Positions 1 through 9,301 of a stretch of 64,000 nucleotides of DNA are shown piece after piece. The stretch's first letter is position 1; each line of letters opens with the position of its first letter. The notes below the pieces were generated by a model. That model was not told the origin of the DNA. It searched no databases and saw only the letters and a list, made by a program, of their open reading frames with translations. This DNA is from Catonia carolina (Eukaryota > Arthropoda > Insecta > Hemiptera > Achilidae): assembly GCA_035578175.1 (NCBI GenBank), contig JAQMRL010000006.1, forward strand, positions 65,580,001-65,644,000, read 5' to 3'. The position numbers and the translations under genes were made by a program.

Positions 1-23
1 AATGTTAAAAGTATAAATAGAAC

Positions 24-503
24 TGACATGTGTCTACAGTTCAGCCGTTGTTAGTTTGCTCCTACTGTCAACAAACAAAAGCCATCTACTACAGGGTGCA
101 CGCTAGAGTCTACGACTTTACGGATGTCGTATTCCTATTAAGTTAACTATTTTTTAAATTATAAGTACTTAAAGTACTAAAAACATCAGTCATGATATGA
201 TGTAGGCCTAACAATTTCATTTAGAAAAATACTATTAAAAGTATTTTGCATCTAAATACTTTTGAAAGTATTTTGTTGTTACTTTTTAATCAGCGTGTAC
301 ACATTTTGATATTATGCGCATGCTCAGTGACGTCATTATTTGTTTACATTAGGAGCAAACTAAGAGAGGCTGGACTATAATGCAATTAATTTTATCAGCT
401 GATCAGCTGGTTCTGTTAATGTTATTGTTGGGACTGTTTTGTTTACAGTTTGTTTTAAAATAAGCATTATGGAAGTATAATTTAATTTGTGCAGTATTTA
501 TTA
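24..503 (+). repeat. 5' LTR of the short-LTR element, interrupted by a MITE
   Basis: Bases 24-36 and 378-503 together match the 3' LTR at 2264-2401. The intervening 341 bp is a TA-flanked MITE. The 3' LTR reads straight through the insertion point (GTCTAATGCAATT) and so serves as the empty site. Confidence 0.78.
37..377 (+). mobile_element. TA-flanked MITE (family A), copy 1
   Basis: The element is about 341 bp with imperfect inverted ends of about 30 bp, CAGTTCAGCCGTT... and CAGTCCAGCCTCTC... (the right end is read on the minus strand and its last base is mutated). The flanking TA at 35-36 and 378-379 is the target duplication. It has no coding capacity. TA targets and ends starting CAGT fit a non-autonomous Tc1/mariner-superfamily element. 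Other copies are at 5319-9299 (split), 42065-42378 and 60146-60476. Confidence 0.85.
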
Positions 504-573
504 GTAGGTGACGAGCCAAATTATTTATTTATTTATTTTTGTTGTTTTTCTATATTTATTTACTTGGAACAAG

Positions 574-930
574 ATGAGTGACCACGATTGTAAAAATTAT
601 TTCTGATTTAAAAAAGTCCAGGTCAGTAGTAAAGCGGCAGTTGACTATGGATGACGGATTATTGGAAAACCTACGTACACTATCAAAAGACGTTATCAAA
701 ACAAGAATAAACATGTTAGAAGAATATTGGGAGCGATTTAATTATGCACAAGGATCAATAGAAATCAAAACTAATGAAGAGGAACTAGACAAAGAATCAG
801 ATTACAGAATGGAAATGGAAGACAAGTACTATAATCTGCTGGACCAGTTACTGGAGAGATTAGGACAGCTTACAGCAGAAACTCAAATGAACATACTGGG
901 CAAGGCCCATAGCAATATAGAATTGTCGTA
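574..930 (+). pseudogene. gag-like N-terminal remnant
   Basis: The ATG at 574 opens a frame that stops after ten codons. The main frame (open from 578) encodes about 117 residues rich in charged heptads, including DLKKSRSVVKRQL and TRINMLEEYWERF, and ends at 928-930. It sits directly after the 5' LTR, where gag belongs. A frameshift near the start is likely. At its 3' end it runs straight into RNase H sequence in another frame, so most of gag and pol has been deleted. The assignment rests mainly on position. Confidence 0.5.
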
Positions 931-2251
931 ACAGACCATAAGCCACTGGTTGCTATCTTCAACCCTCACAAAAGCCTCCCTTCTATATCAGCAACACGGC
1001 TTTTCAATTACTCTCATTTCTTATCCGGATTTAACTACAAAATTGAATTCAAACGAACAAGTGATAATGGGAACGCAGATTTTCTCTCAAGATTTCCAAT
1101 GGAAGACATGAACAATGGATGTATGGATCAGCACAACATTTTTCAAACAAACCAGATCAACACACTTACAATTGATCACAAGGTACTACTGCAGAGACGA
1201 TGAAGGACCCAGAACTTAGTTTAATTGTAAAGTATCTTCAAGAAGGTAAATCACTTGAAGCTTTAGGATATCACGACAATGAACTTACAATTCACGAAGG
1301 ATGTCTTTTTAAAGGATAGAAGGTAATCATTCCGACCTCTCTTAAGAAGCAAGTTCTCATTGAATTACACTTTGGACATGTGGGATCTTAAAAACTAAGG
1401 CCTTAGCAAGGAGTTACTGCTGTTGGAGAGGGATGGATAAAGATATTGAAAATATGAATGCTACCTGTAGACCATGTCAAGAAAAACAAAACGCACCAGC
1501 GAAAGAGATAAACCACCCTTGGGAACCAGCAACAAACCCATGGGAAAGAATTCATGTGGATTTCATGGGCCCAACAAATGGTCAACAATTTATGATTGTT
1601 GTAGATGCTTTCTCGAAATGGGTAGAAGTGATTCCTACCAGGACAACAACTGCAGAATGGACTGTAAAGGAGTTGAGGAAACTGTTTAGTACTTTTGGTC
1701 TGCCTAATCTCCTGATATCTGAAAATGGAAGAAATTTCACATCTACTACATTTCAAGTTCCTAAGTAAATGTGGAACAAAGCACAAAACTACAGCTCCAT
1801 TCTATCCGTCATCTAATGGTCAAGCAGAACGGTTTGTCCAATATGTTAAAAAGTCTTTGAAAAGCATGCTAGAAGAACCAGGATCTCTTGAAACAAAGCT
1901 CCATCGAATACTCATGCAACTCCGTCAAGTTCCTAACTCAACTGGAAACTCGGCATACTTCCTCATGTTTAATAGGAACGTAAGAACTTACATCAGTTTA
2001 CTAGTGCCACCTCAAGGAGAACAGATAAAACAACGCCCTAAGGGCGTTGTTTTATCATTTATCATTTTATACTTCATTGTATGCCAATTTATGGTTGGGG
2101 ATCGTGTGCAAGTGAGAAATTACAACGGCCAAGGGAAATGGAGTCTTGGGCAAGTTCAATCTAGAGACGGTAATTTAAACTACTATATCAAGCTAGACAG
2201 TGGTCAAGTTTGCAGGCGACACGTCGATCAGATGCTATGGTCAAGACTTTA
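925..2251 (+). pseudogene. gypsy-type pol remnant: RNase H end and integrase
   Basis: Translation in shifting frames gives VTDHKPLVAIF and DFLSRFP, the C-terminal part of a gypsy RNase H. An HHCC-type zinc region follows (a LHFGHVG block, then CRPCQEK). The integrase core has the first Asp in HVDFMGP (about 1560) and the final Glu in SSNGQAER (about 1815). The middle catalytic position reads SENGRNF, where a DNG motif is expected, so the Asp is Glu. Frame changes occur near 1400 and 1765, and stops lie at about 1200 and 1318. The C-terminal GDRVQVRNYNGQGKWSLGQV segment is the usual chromo/SH3-like tail. The protein is non-functional. Confidence 0.8.
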
Positions 2252-2263
2252 AAGGGGGAGAGT

Positions 2264-2401
2264 TGACATGTGTCTAATGCAATTAATTTTATCAGCTGAT
2301 TAGCTGGTTCTGTTAATGTTATTGTTGGGACCGTTTTGTTTACAGTTTGTTTTAGAATACAGAATTATGGAAGTATATTTTAATTTGTGCAGTATTTATT
2401 A
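2264..2401 (+). repeat. 3' LTR of the short-LTR element
   Basis: This is an uninterrupted 138-bp copy of the LTR. It follows a purine tract and differs from the 5' LTR at scattered sites (for example GATTAGC against GATCAGC), so the insertion is not very recent. Confidence 0.75.
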
Positions 2402-2419
2402 ACAACTTTGACTATTTGT

Positions 2420-3660
2420 TATTGTATTTAAACAACCTCGTTAAGAAACCTGACTTCATTGTACAAACTGAAGCCTGCATTCAGACCGAATCCAATATGA
2501 ATCTTTGTAATATCCGTGGATACGATAAGGTTTACTAATGTACTGAGAATAGGGTGGTGGTATATTGGTGCTCTATCAGGATAACTTTCAATGTAGCCTG
2601 CTGAAATTTGCTTGTACGTGCTGACTCCCTGGTAATGAATTGTGAATGTGGCGATCTCAGTTGTACATTAATTGGTGTTTACAGATGGCACAACTTTAAC
2701 GTAAACATTTTTCTTGAAAGTCTTACTGATCTTTTGAAAAGTGCTAAAAAAGGTATGCTTATTTGCACCGGTGACTTAAATATTGACGTTAATGTTTTTT
2801 TTTTTTTTGGTTTAACGTCCGACTGTTTTGCAAATTGCTGCTAATGCAGACGGTGAAGGATGAAATGAATTTTTGTAACGAATGAAAAAATGCCATGCCC
2901 GAGTGGGATTCGAACCCAAGACCGCGTGATGAGAGGCGAGCACGTTACCAACATCGCCAACGCGGCCGGTGTTGGCGTTAATGAATCTGATCGATTCACC
3001 GATAAGTATTTACAAATTTTCTCGAGTTTTGGACTAGAAAATTTAATAACGAAAAATACTCATGTTACTGAGTCTAGTGCTACCTGTATTGACAATGTTT
3101 TATTTAGGGAAACATCACAATCTTCGGTTGCATCAGCGGTGATTGATGCTTTAATAACTGATCATAAAACAGTCTGTCTAATTATATTCCGCATAAAACT
3201 CTAAACGACAAATGTGTGGTGTCAAAACAAACAGAGAAACTAAAAACGGATTATGTGAAACTGAATAATGCCCTCAAGAGGAACAGATGGCTTTCGGTGT
3301 ACAATAACAGTGACGCTAATACTGCTTTTAACAATTTTCATGATGGCTTGTTGCACGTAGGTACTTTTAAATAAAAAATAATTATCGCCATTCATAAACA
3401 GAGGCATTTAAAACCTCGGATGACTGAGGGCTTTGTCAAGCCATAAACGTTAGGGATAAGCTTTATAAAATAATGGTTAAAAAATCCAAGCGAAGTCTGC
3501 AAAGTAAAAATTTTGTATTTTAAAAATTAAATCAAAAATGGGTAAACGAAGCTAAATCCAGATATTATTATGATCTATTTGAAAATGCACATGGGGATTC
3601 CAAAAAGCAGTGGAAAATAATTAATAATGTAATTGGTAGGGCTAAGGAGAAACGCCAACA
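2420..3660 (+). pseudogene. LINE endonuclease and linker fragment (CR1/Jockey group)
   Basis: Conceptual translation across frames shows an apurinic-type endonuclease. KPDFIVQTEACI lies near 2450. LIGVYRWHNFN followed by ICTGDLNIDVN lies at 2665-2794, the DLN being the metal-site block. After a SINE insertion, the sequence resumes with VNESDRFTDKYLQIF, CIDNVLF and ITDHKTVCL. The segment from 3380 to 3650 (KQWKIINNVIGRA) matches the usual linker before RT. There are many stops and frameshifts, and the RT is absent here. It is an old LINE piece, truncated at both ends. Confidence 0.72.
2795..2971 (-). mobile_element. tRNA-derived SINE
   Basis: Read on the minus strand, a tRNA-like head is followed by an unrelated body and a poly(A) tail (the T run at 2795-2808). 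The B box GGTTCGAATCC is exact. TGGCGATGTTGG fits an A box with one mismatch. It is flanked by TTGACGTTAATG (2783-2794) and TTGGCGTTAATG (2972-2983), a 12-bp target duplication with one change. It interrupts the LINE endonuclease frame, which continues on both sides. Confidence 0.88.
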
Positions 3661-3851
3661 GTTCAATTTTGATATACAAATAAATCTTTGTAGCATACTC
3701 CAGCCCAAGATTGGTTCTTAAGTTAAGATTAGTTCTTGAAAAGTTCATTAATTTGTATGTTTCTCTTACTGGTGATTTAATTTTCGTATATATTTCTACT
3801 TACATTTTTCGGTGAATCCAATATCATTTCAGTTAATAAACCATTAAAATT

Positions 3852-4192
3852 GAAGGGTGCAGGGGAAAAACCATCTTAGTCACAAAACAGGAATTTTGCA
3901 GGAGGGCAAAAACAAAGTTTAAAACGATCTGAGAGAAAGAGAAATTTAGAAATTAGAAGGCCAGCGCCTATGTCACTAGCATTGGACTCAATTGGTTATT
4001 CCCCTGATCCGAATGGACTGAGTTGGTTTTTCCCCTGTGCTGCAATATTTCAAATGGCTATATTTTGTGATTAAATTAGTTTTTCCCCTGTAGCTTTCAG
4101 CACGTGAAAATATTTACCAAAGAGTATCAAATGGCATATTAATCTAAGTTTCGAATTTTTTCGACTAAGTTGCTTTTTCCCCTGTACCCTTC
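3852..4192. mobile_element. 341-bp MITE with CAGGGGAAAAA ends
   Basis: The inverted ends are GAAGGGTGCAGGGGAAAAA and its near-complement TTTTTCCCCTGTACCCTTC. The target duplication is AATT (3848-3851 and 4193-4196). The second copy of the segmental duplication, near 46700, reads AAAATTGGAACTG without the insert. The TTCCCCTG core of the terminus recurs inside near 3997, 4030 and 4082. There is no ORF. The superfamily is not assigned. Confidence 0.85.
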
Positions 4193-4949
4193 AATTGGAA
4201 CTGATTATCAGAATATTTTATAAGATGTTTGTTGTCTGTTCAGTCATTGTATATTGCAGCAGCAGTCAATATCACTACATCATTTTGAAATTCCATTAGT
4301 TCATATAAGATGTGGTTGTTTCTGTTCAGTTTAAAGCTTAGTACATTATTCACTATCTCATATTTATCAATATTACACAGTTTTGTATTATTCGTGTATT
4401 TTATTTTATTTTTTTTTTTTTTTGTATGATGTAGTCACATTTACTGTGCTTTTGGTGCTGATAATGTCATTTTTAAAAATTGTGACTAGGCATACGAATA
4501 AAAAAACTTACAGGAAAATATGTAAATACATATTAACAATAATATTGTTTTAAAAAAGTGCATTAACTTAAATATTTTGTAAATTCTATTTTTGTCAATA
4601 AAATGTTGATTCAGTATAGATTTTTATATTTATTGTTTATTTTGCTTAATGACTGCCTCTCTGTTCACCTTTGTTGAAATTTTCATGTGTGTGGAGATTT
4701 GAAGTACTGTATTATTGATAAATGTCCCTTTAAATCTCACTTGCAGTGCCTCATAAAGAATGCAAAGTAGGGCTTTGTCTTTACCAATATTTCTATCTTA
4801 TTTCACAAAAAAATAGTTTGATGTTTTTGAATGAGTGTGTTTGTTCAGAATTCTTGAATTTTGTTGAAAGTGAAATTTTGAAACTTGAAAACAAAGAATG
4901 TATTTTGTTTCTCCTTAGATCCACGAGGAATAGAATTTGTCATACAGTT

Positions 4950-5312
4950 TTTGAATTGAATGTTGAACAGTTTATTTGAAAAAAGTGTCAATACTTGTAG
5001 TTCAAAAACAAACTTACTTACTATTAAAGAAAGTAGAGAAGTGGCTTTATTTATTCATAATAATAGTCCAGAGAATGTGGAAACAGTGAAGTTCCTAGGA
5101 GTATCACTAGATAGATATTTGTCTTGGCATTTCTATACTGATCAAGTTTGTAGTAAAATATCATCTGGGGTATTTGCATTAAAAGAAATTGCCAGATTAC
5201 ATGAAAAAAAAAATTACTAACGGCAGCTTCTCATGGTCTATTTCTGTTTCATATCCGTTATGTTATTTTAGATTGGGTAACATGGATAGGGTTTTTGAAT
5301 TTCAAAAGAAAG
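4950..5312 (+). pseudogene. LINE reverse-transcriptase thumb/C-terminal fragment
   Basis: The translation includes VKFLGVSLDRYLSWHFYTDQV, then KISSGVFALKEIA, and in shifted frames LGNMDRVFEFQKKAI. This is the usual LINE block after the palm domain (LG..LD..L.W..H). Frames change and stops occur. The same fragment lies in the second copy of the duplication at about 48760-49110, so it predates the duplication. Confidence 0.65.
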
Positions 5313-5424
5313 CTATTACAGTTCAGCCGTTCTTAGTTTGCTCCTACTGTCAAAAACAAAAGCCACCTACTACAGGGTGCACGCTAGAGTCTACGACTTT
5401 ACGGAGGTCGTATTCCTATTAAGT

Positions 5425-5915
5425 TGTAATAAAATACTATTATTTATCTTTAATAAAATGATTATTATTTTTATGTTCATCATACAAAACTGTTCGCTTC
5501 AAGATCTCAAAACCAACTACTCCTTTTTATACAATAATTTCTTCTCCTTTCTTCTTCTTAGTTGCCTAGCAGCGAGATTTTGTTTGTATTAAATTTATTT
5601 TATTAATGTTAAATAATTTTGAATATTAAATTAAAATCAGCTGGATTTATTTATATTCAAACTTAATAAACCAAAATAAACAGAGCCAGCTGTCATTGAT
5701 TTATTTGTATCTTTACAAATTAGTTTTTTTTATTTCCTTTAACCAAAAATTATAATTTAAATTTTGAATTTGTTTTCTAAATTTAAATGTCATAAAATGT
5801 GGCCAAAATGTTTTAAATATGTCCTGCTAAGCAACTTTACAATATTTTATTAACTACACAAACAAAACATTAATAACAGAACACAACCATAATGTACATA
5901 GATTGCTATGCTACA
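5425..5915 (-). repeat. Left LTR (3' LTR in element orientation)
   Basis: This 491-bp LTR matches the right copy base for base except about two substitutions (for example CTGTTCGC against CTGGTCGC). It is followed by MITE sequence rather than a polypurine tract. Confidence 0.88.
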
Positions 5916-5949
5916 AAGTTAACTATTGTTTAAATTATAAGTACCTGAA
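5916..5949. other. 34-bp fragment of MITE flank inside the LTR element
   Basis: Starting AAGTTAACTATTG, this matches the host MITE sequence to the right of the element (from 9062). It is followed directly by gag sequence. It supplies the last nine codons and the stop of the open gag frame. It marks a recombination or repair junction. Confidence 0.85.
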
Positions 5950-7074
5950 TTTATAAATACCTGAGATTTCTTGAAACTATCGTTCCTATAACTACCATTA
6001 TTATCATTATTCTTAGATCTAAACATATTCTCTTTATTATAACTTATCTGGTTGTTATGACTTGTACTCCTGAAATCATCAAATTGCTGTAGAATTAATA
6101 ACATACTGCTGTACGTATCAATTCTTTGTACCAAAACCGCTGCATGAATTTTATCATTGAAATGTTTAGATAATACAACAATTCTCTCACTCTCACTCAA
6201 ATTATCTAGTGTGTACTTAGCTAAGTTATATTTGTTCTGGAAGTACTGCACCATATTTAATTTTCCATTCGGATTATACTGTCCTGTTTGTAAATCTAAC
6301 CTAATCCTACGTTTCACAAATTCATTCCAGAAAACAGTCTTAAACTCTGCTTCAAACATGTCCCATGATTCTAAATCTTCAAATACAGTTCGATACCATG
6401 TTTGTGCATGTCCTATGAAACACATACTAAGTATATTTTTAATTGTCCTCCAAGATCCTGTTTTATAATATTGTTCACCATACAAATTTAGATATCCCTT
6501 TATTTTATCAAGTTCCATTAATGGATTGTTTGAGTTTCCATTAAATTTTGGAATTTCTTGCTTTCTAAACATATTGCTAAATTGGTTCACATCACTATTT
6601 TGTCCAATAACTTTATCATTAACACTATTATGTACTGTTGTTTTTAACTGATCTACTTCTTTGTTTAAGGTTCTGTTTAGGTTACTAACCTTCCTATCTA
6701 TATCGTCCTTAAAATCAATCATTCGACTTTCATGTTTGCAATCGAGTAACTCTAATTTATTCTCGATATTCCCTATCTGTTCATTGTTTGTTTTAATATG
6801 ACCAAACTGATCTTCTATTCTATCGTCTATGCTTCTATTCATATTTTCCAATTGTTCATCTAAACTACACATAAATTCTAACCTCATACTATCTAGTTTA
6901 ACGTTCTGCAATTCAATATTCTCCTTAACCTGCTCTTTAAATTCTTCTATCTGTTTATTCTTATCTATTATTCTCTGTTCCTGACTATCCATTTTAGCCA
7001 CTAAATTCATTTCCATATTCCTAATTTGTTTAGTTTGTTCATCCATAGGTAATCCACAGGTAATCCAAACCTAT

Positions 7075-7803
7075 TTGTTTGGATTACCTGTGGGAACCAG
7101 TGTTTACACGGCTGAACTTTACGCTATTAGTAAAGCTCTGTCTGTAGTCTGTGTGCGTGGGCGTCGGGTGTTGGTGTGCACTGATTCGCTTAGTGCCCTT
7201 CAGTCGATTACTGATTTATATTCACGCCACCCGCTAGTTGTAGATGTCCACGGCACCGTGAAGCAGCTTAACGATAGAGGAGTAAGCGTTGTTTTCTGCT
7301 GGGTTCCGGGTCATGCCGGAATCTCTGGAAATGAGGCTGCTGATCTGGCCGCTAAGGAGGCGGCACGCCAACCGGCCTTCACGCAATATCTGACTGTGTC
7401 AGATTTCGTGGGCCTGGTGAAGCGTGTCATCACTGATTCCTGGCAGGTAGAATGGACTGGCTCTCATGGCAACAAACTTCGGGAAATAAAACGTAATGTT
7501 AAGCCTTGGGATACGTCACTGAGGAAGAATAGAAGGGAAGAAGTTGTCATCGCGCGACTTAGAATTGGGCACACCAGATTAACCCATGGGTATCTCATAA
7601 CGTCTGGTGATGCTCCAGTTTGTGGCAGATGCGATTGTCCTTTGTCAGTCAAACATGTATTGGTTGATTGCGTCTGCTACGCAGCTCTGCGTCGGCGATT
7701 CAAGATTCCCTCTGACATAAGGAATATACTCGGTGATGAAAGCCCTATTTTGGACGCAACTTTAAAATTTTTACGATCCATCAGTGTTTACAACAGTGCC
7801 TGA
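7075..7803 (+). pseudogene. LINE ORF2 C-terminus: RNase H and zinc-binding tail
   Basis: An open frame of about 242 residues lacks its N-terminal part. The RNase H catalytic elements are visible: Glu in TAELYAI, Asp in CTDSLSAL and Asp in GNEAADLAAKEA, with WVPGHAGISGNEAAD as the family hallmark. RLRIGHTRLTHGYL and the CGRCDCPLSVKHVLVDC block follow, the CCHC-type tail of I/R1-group LINEs. The conserved part ends near LRSISVYNSA. It cannot act alone because endonuclease and RT are missing. Confidence 0.88.
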
Positions 7804-8214
7804 TAGTCTAGGGTGATCTGTAATGTTTTATATGTGTATATTTATAATATAAGTGTATATTTATATGTTTGTGTATTTATTATTTTTAATGTTTTATATG
7901 TGTATTTGTGTATGTTTTTTATATTTTCGTGGCCCCTTTACAGCCATTGCTGTGATACTAGTTTGTAAGATTTTTAATTCATACGTTGTAACTGTTGTTC
8001 AATCTTACTGTGATATTAGATATAAGTTTGTGTTTGTATGTGTATCTTATAAGTTTTATTTTTAATATAAATTTTATTTATAAATTAATTTTTTTTTCTG
8101 TGATATTTCTAGTTTTAAGTTTTATATTGTAATACAGGGAGTGCGTTCTACACTCGGGCCCTTTACACCCGTGTGTAGAACAACGGGCGATGATAACCGT
8201 CCAGGTTGTTCGCC

Positions 8215-8216
<2 letters not shown>
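7804..8216 (+). other. 3' UTR of the truncated LINE
   Basis: This is a T-rich untranslated region with repeated TATATGTGTATTTGTG-like stretches. Near its end a GGGCGATGATAACCGTCC...TTCGCCC segment can form a stem just before the poly(A), a position where LINE RTs often recognise their RNA. Confidence 0.6.
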
Positions 8217-8254
<38 letters not shown>

Positions 8255-8549
8255 TTCATCCATATTTTGTTTTTGTTCATTTATATTTTGCTTTTGTTCA
8301 TTCATTTTTAAACTTAAATCACTAACCATTTCCAATAACTTCTCCATGTCCGTCTTCTCTTTAGGCTTAATAACCTTTTCTACCTCACTATCAGGTTCGC
8401 CTTCTGATTTACTTTTTTTATTCCTTAACTCATAGGTCGCCATTTTTGATCTCTCTTAAAATATGTTATTTAATTCCGCGATATTAATAAAAAAAAACAC
8501 TTTGATATGGTCCTAACAATACTAGTCGTTCACTTTGACCTGATTGTCA

Positions 8550-8567
8550 GCCCCACGTTGGGCGCCA
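8550..8567 (-). promoter_or_regulatory. Primer-binding site, tRNA-Lys(CTT)
   Basis: On the minus strand TGGCGCCCAACGTGGGGC lies 3 nt inside the LTR. It is complementary over 18 nt to the 3' end of insect tRNA-Lys(CTT) including CCA, as recalled from the Drosophila tRNA. This fixes the element's orientation and its 5' LTR (8571-9061). Confidence 0.85.
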
Positions 8568-8570
8568 AAA

Positions 8571-9061
8571 TGTAATAAAATACTATTATTTATCTTTAAT
8601 AAAATGATTATTATTTTTATGTTCATCATACAAAACTGGTCGCTTCAAGATCTCAAAACCAACTACTCCTTTTTATACAATAATTTCTTCTCCTTTCTTC
8701 TTCTTAGTTGCCTAGCAGCGAGATTTTGTTTGTATTAAATTTATTTTATTAATGTTAAATAATTTTGAATATTTAATTAAAATCAGCTGGATTTATTTAT
8801 ATTCAAACTTAATAAACCAAAATAAACAGAGCCAGCTGTCATTGATTTATTTGTATCTTTACAAATTAGTTTTTTTTATTTCCTTTAACCAAAAATTATA
8901 ATTTAAATTTTGAATTTGTTTTCTAAATTTAAATGTCATAAAATGTGGCCAAAATGTTTTAAATATGTCCTGCTAAGCAACTTTACAATATTTTATTAAC
9001 TACACAAACAAAACATTAATAACAGAACACAACCATAATGTACATAGATTGCTATGCTACA
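8571..9061 (-). repeat. Right LTR (5' LTR in element orientation)
   Basis: This 491-bp LTR adjoins the primer-binding site. Bases 9062-9065 (AAGT) are the second copy of the target duplication, after which the MITE resumes. Confidence 0.9.
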
Positions 9062-9301
9062 AAGTTAACTATTGTTTAAATTATAAGTACCTGAAGTACT
9101 AAAAACATCTGTCATGATATGATGTAGGCCTAACAATTTCATTTCGAAAAATACTTTTAAAAGTATTTTCTATTTAAAAACTTTTGAAAGTATTTTGTTG
9201 TTACTTTTTAATCAGTGTGTACACATTTTGATATAATGCGCATGCTCAGTGAAATCATTATTTGTTTACATTAGGAGCAAACTAAGAGAGGCTGGACTTT
9301 A

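Larger units (their letters stand above)
24..2401 (+). mobile_element. Short-LTR gypsy-like retrotransposon, internally deleted
   Basis: Two direct repeats of about 138 bp, both starting TGACATGTGTCTA, bound this element (24-503, enlarged by a MITE, and 2264-2401). A purine tract (2251-2262) precedes the 3' copy. The flanks AGAAC (19-23) and ACAAC (2402-2406) look like a 5-bp target duplication with one mismatch. Inside are a gag-like start and then RNase H and integrase remnants. Protease, RT and the rest of gag are missing, so this is a deletion derivative. RNase H followed by integrase is the Ty3/gypsy gene order. No primer-binding site is recognised after the 5' LTR. The LTR ends are inferred from where the two copies diverge. 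Confidence 0.75.
7048..8251 (+). mobile_element. 5'-truncated LINE with RNase H domain
   Basis: It is flanked by the 13-bp duplication TTGTTCATCCATA (7035-7047 and 8252-8264). It ends in a run of more than 30 A residues (8217-8251) and is truncated upstream of RNase H. Its GC content is clearly higher than the surrounding DNA. The 5' junction carries a small inverted duplication: CCACAGGTAATCCAAAC at about 7055-7071 is complementary to about 7078-7094. Confidence 0.9.
5917..8443 (-). pseudogene. gag: gag of the gypsy-like element, interrupted by a LINE
   Basis: Translation starts at the ATG at 8443 (MATYELRNKKSKSEG...). A coiled-coil region rich in Glu, Asn and Gln follows, with the repeats NINEQKQNM. 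A LINE fills 7048-8251. The frame resumes exactly at MDEQTKQIRN and runs on through about 190 residues of coiled coil. The gag core follows (IPKFNGNSNNP, then WRTIKNILSMCF...WYRTVFEDLESWDMFEAEF). No zinc knuckle or pol remains, and the final residues come from MITE DNA. The gag core would assemble particles in an intact element. Removing the LINE and one 13-bp repeat restores one continuous frame. Confidence 0.8.
5425..9061 (-). mobile_element. gypsy-like LTR retrotransposon, rearranged, inserted in the MITE
   Basis: Two 491-bp LTRs (5425-5915 and 8571-9061), both TGTAATAAAA...GCTATGCTACA, differ at about two positions. The target duplication is AAGT. On the minus strand the order is LTR, primer-binding site, gag. 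Pol is absent. Between gag and the left LTR lie 34 bp of the flanking MITE instead of internal sequence. The element also carries a truncated RNase H LINE. It is recent by LTR similarity but cannot move by itself. Confidence 0.88.
5319..9299 (+). mobile_element. MITE family A, copy 2, split by an LTR element
   Basis: The pieces 5319-5424 and 9066-9299 together make a 340-bp family A MITE. TA lies at 5317-5318 and 9300-9301. The interruption is a gypsy-like element with AAGT duplicated at 5421-5424 and 9062-9065. Confidence 0.85.

Noticed and set aside
2885..2971. A tRNA gene
   Set aside because: The tRNA-like head is fused to a longer body with poly(A) and target duplications, so it is a SINE.
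5425..9061. Retroviral envelope gene in the LTR element
   Set aside because: Only gag remains, and no signal peptide or transmembrane frame is found in the element.
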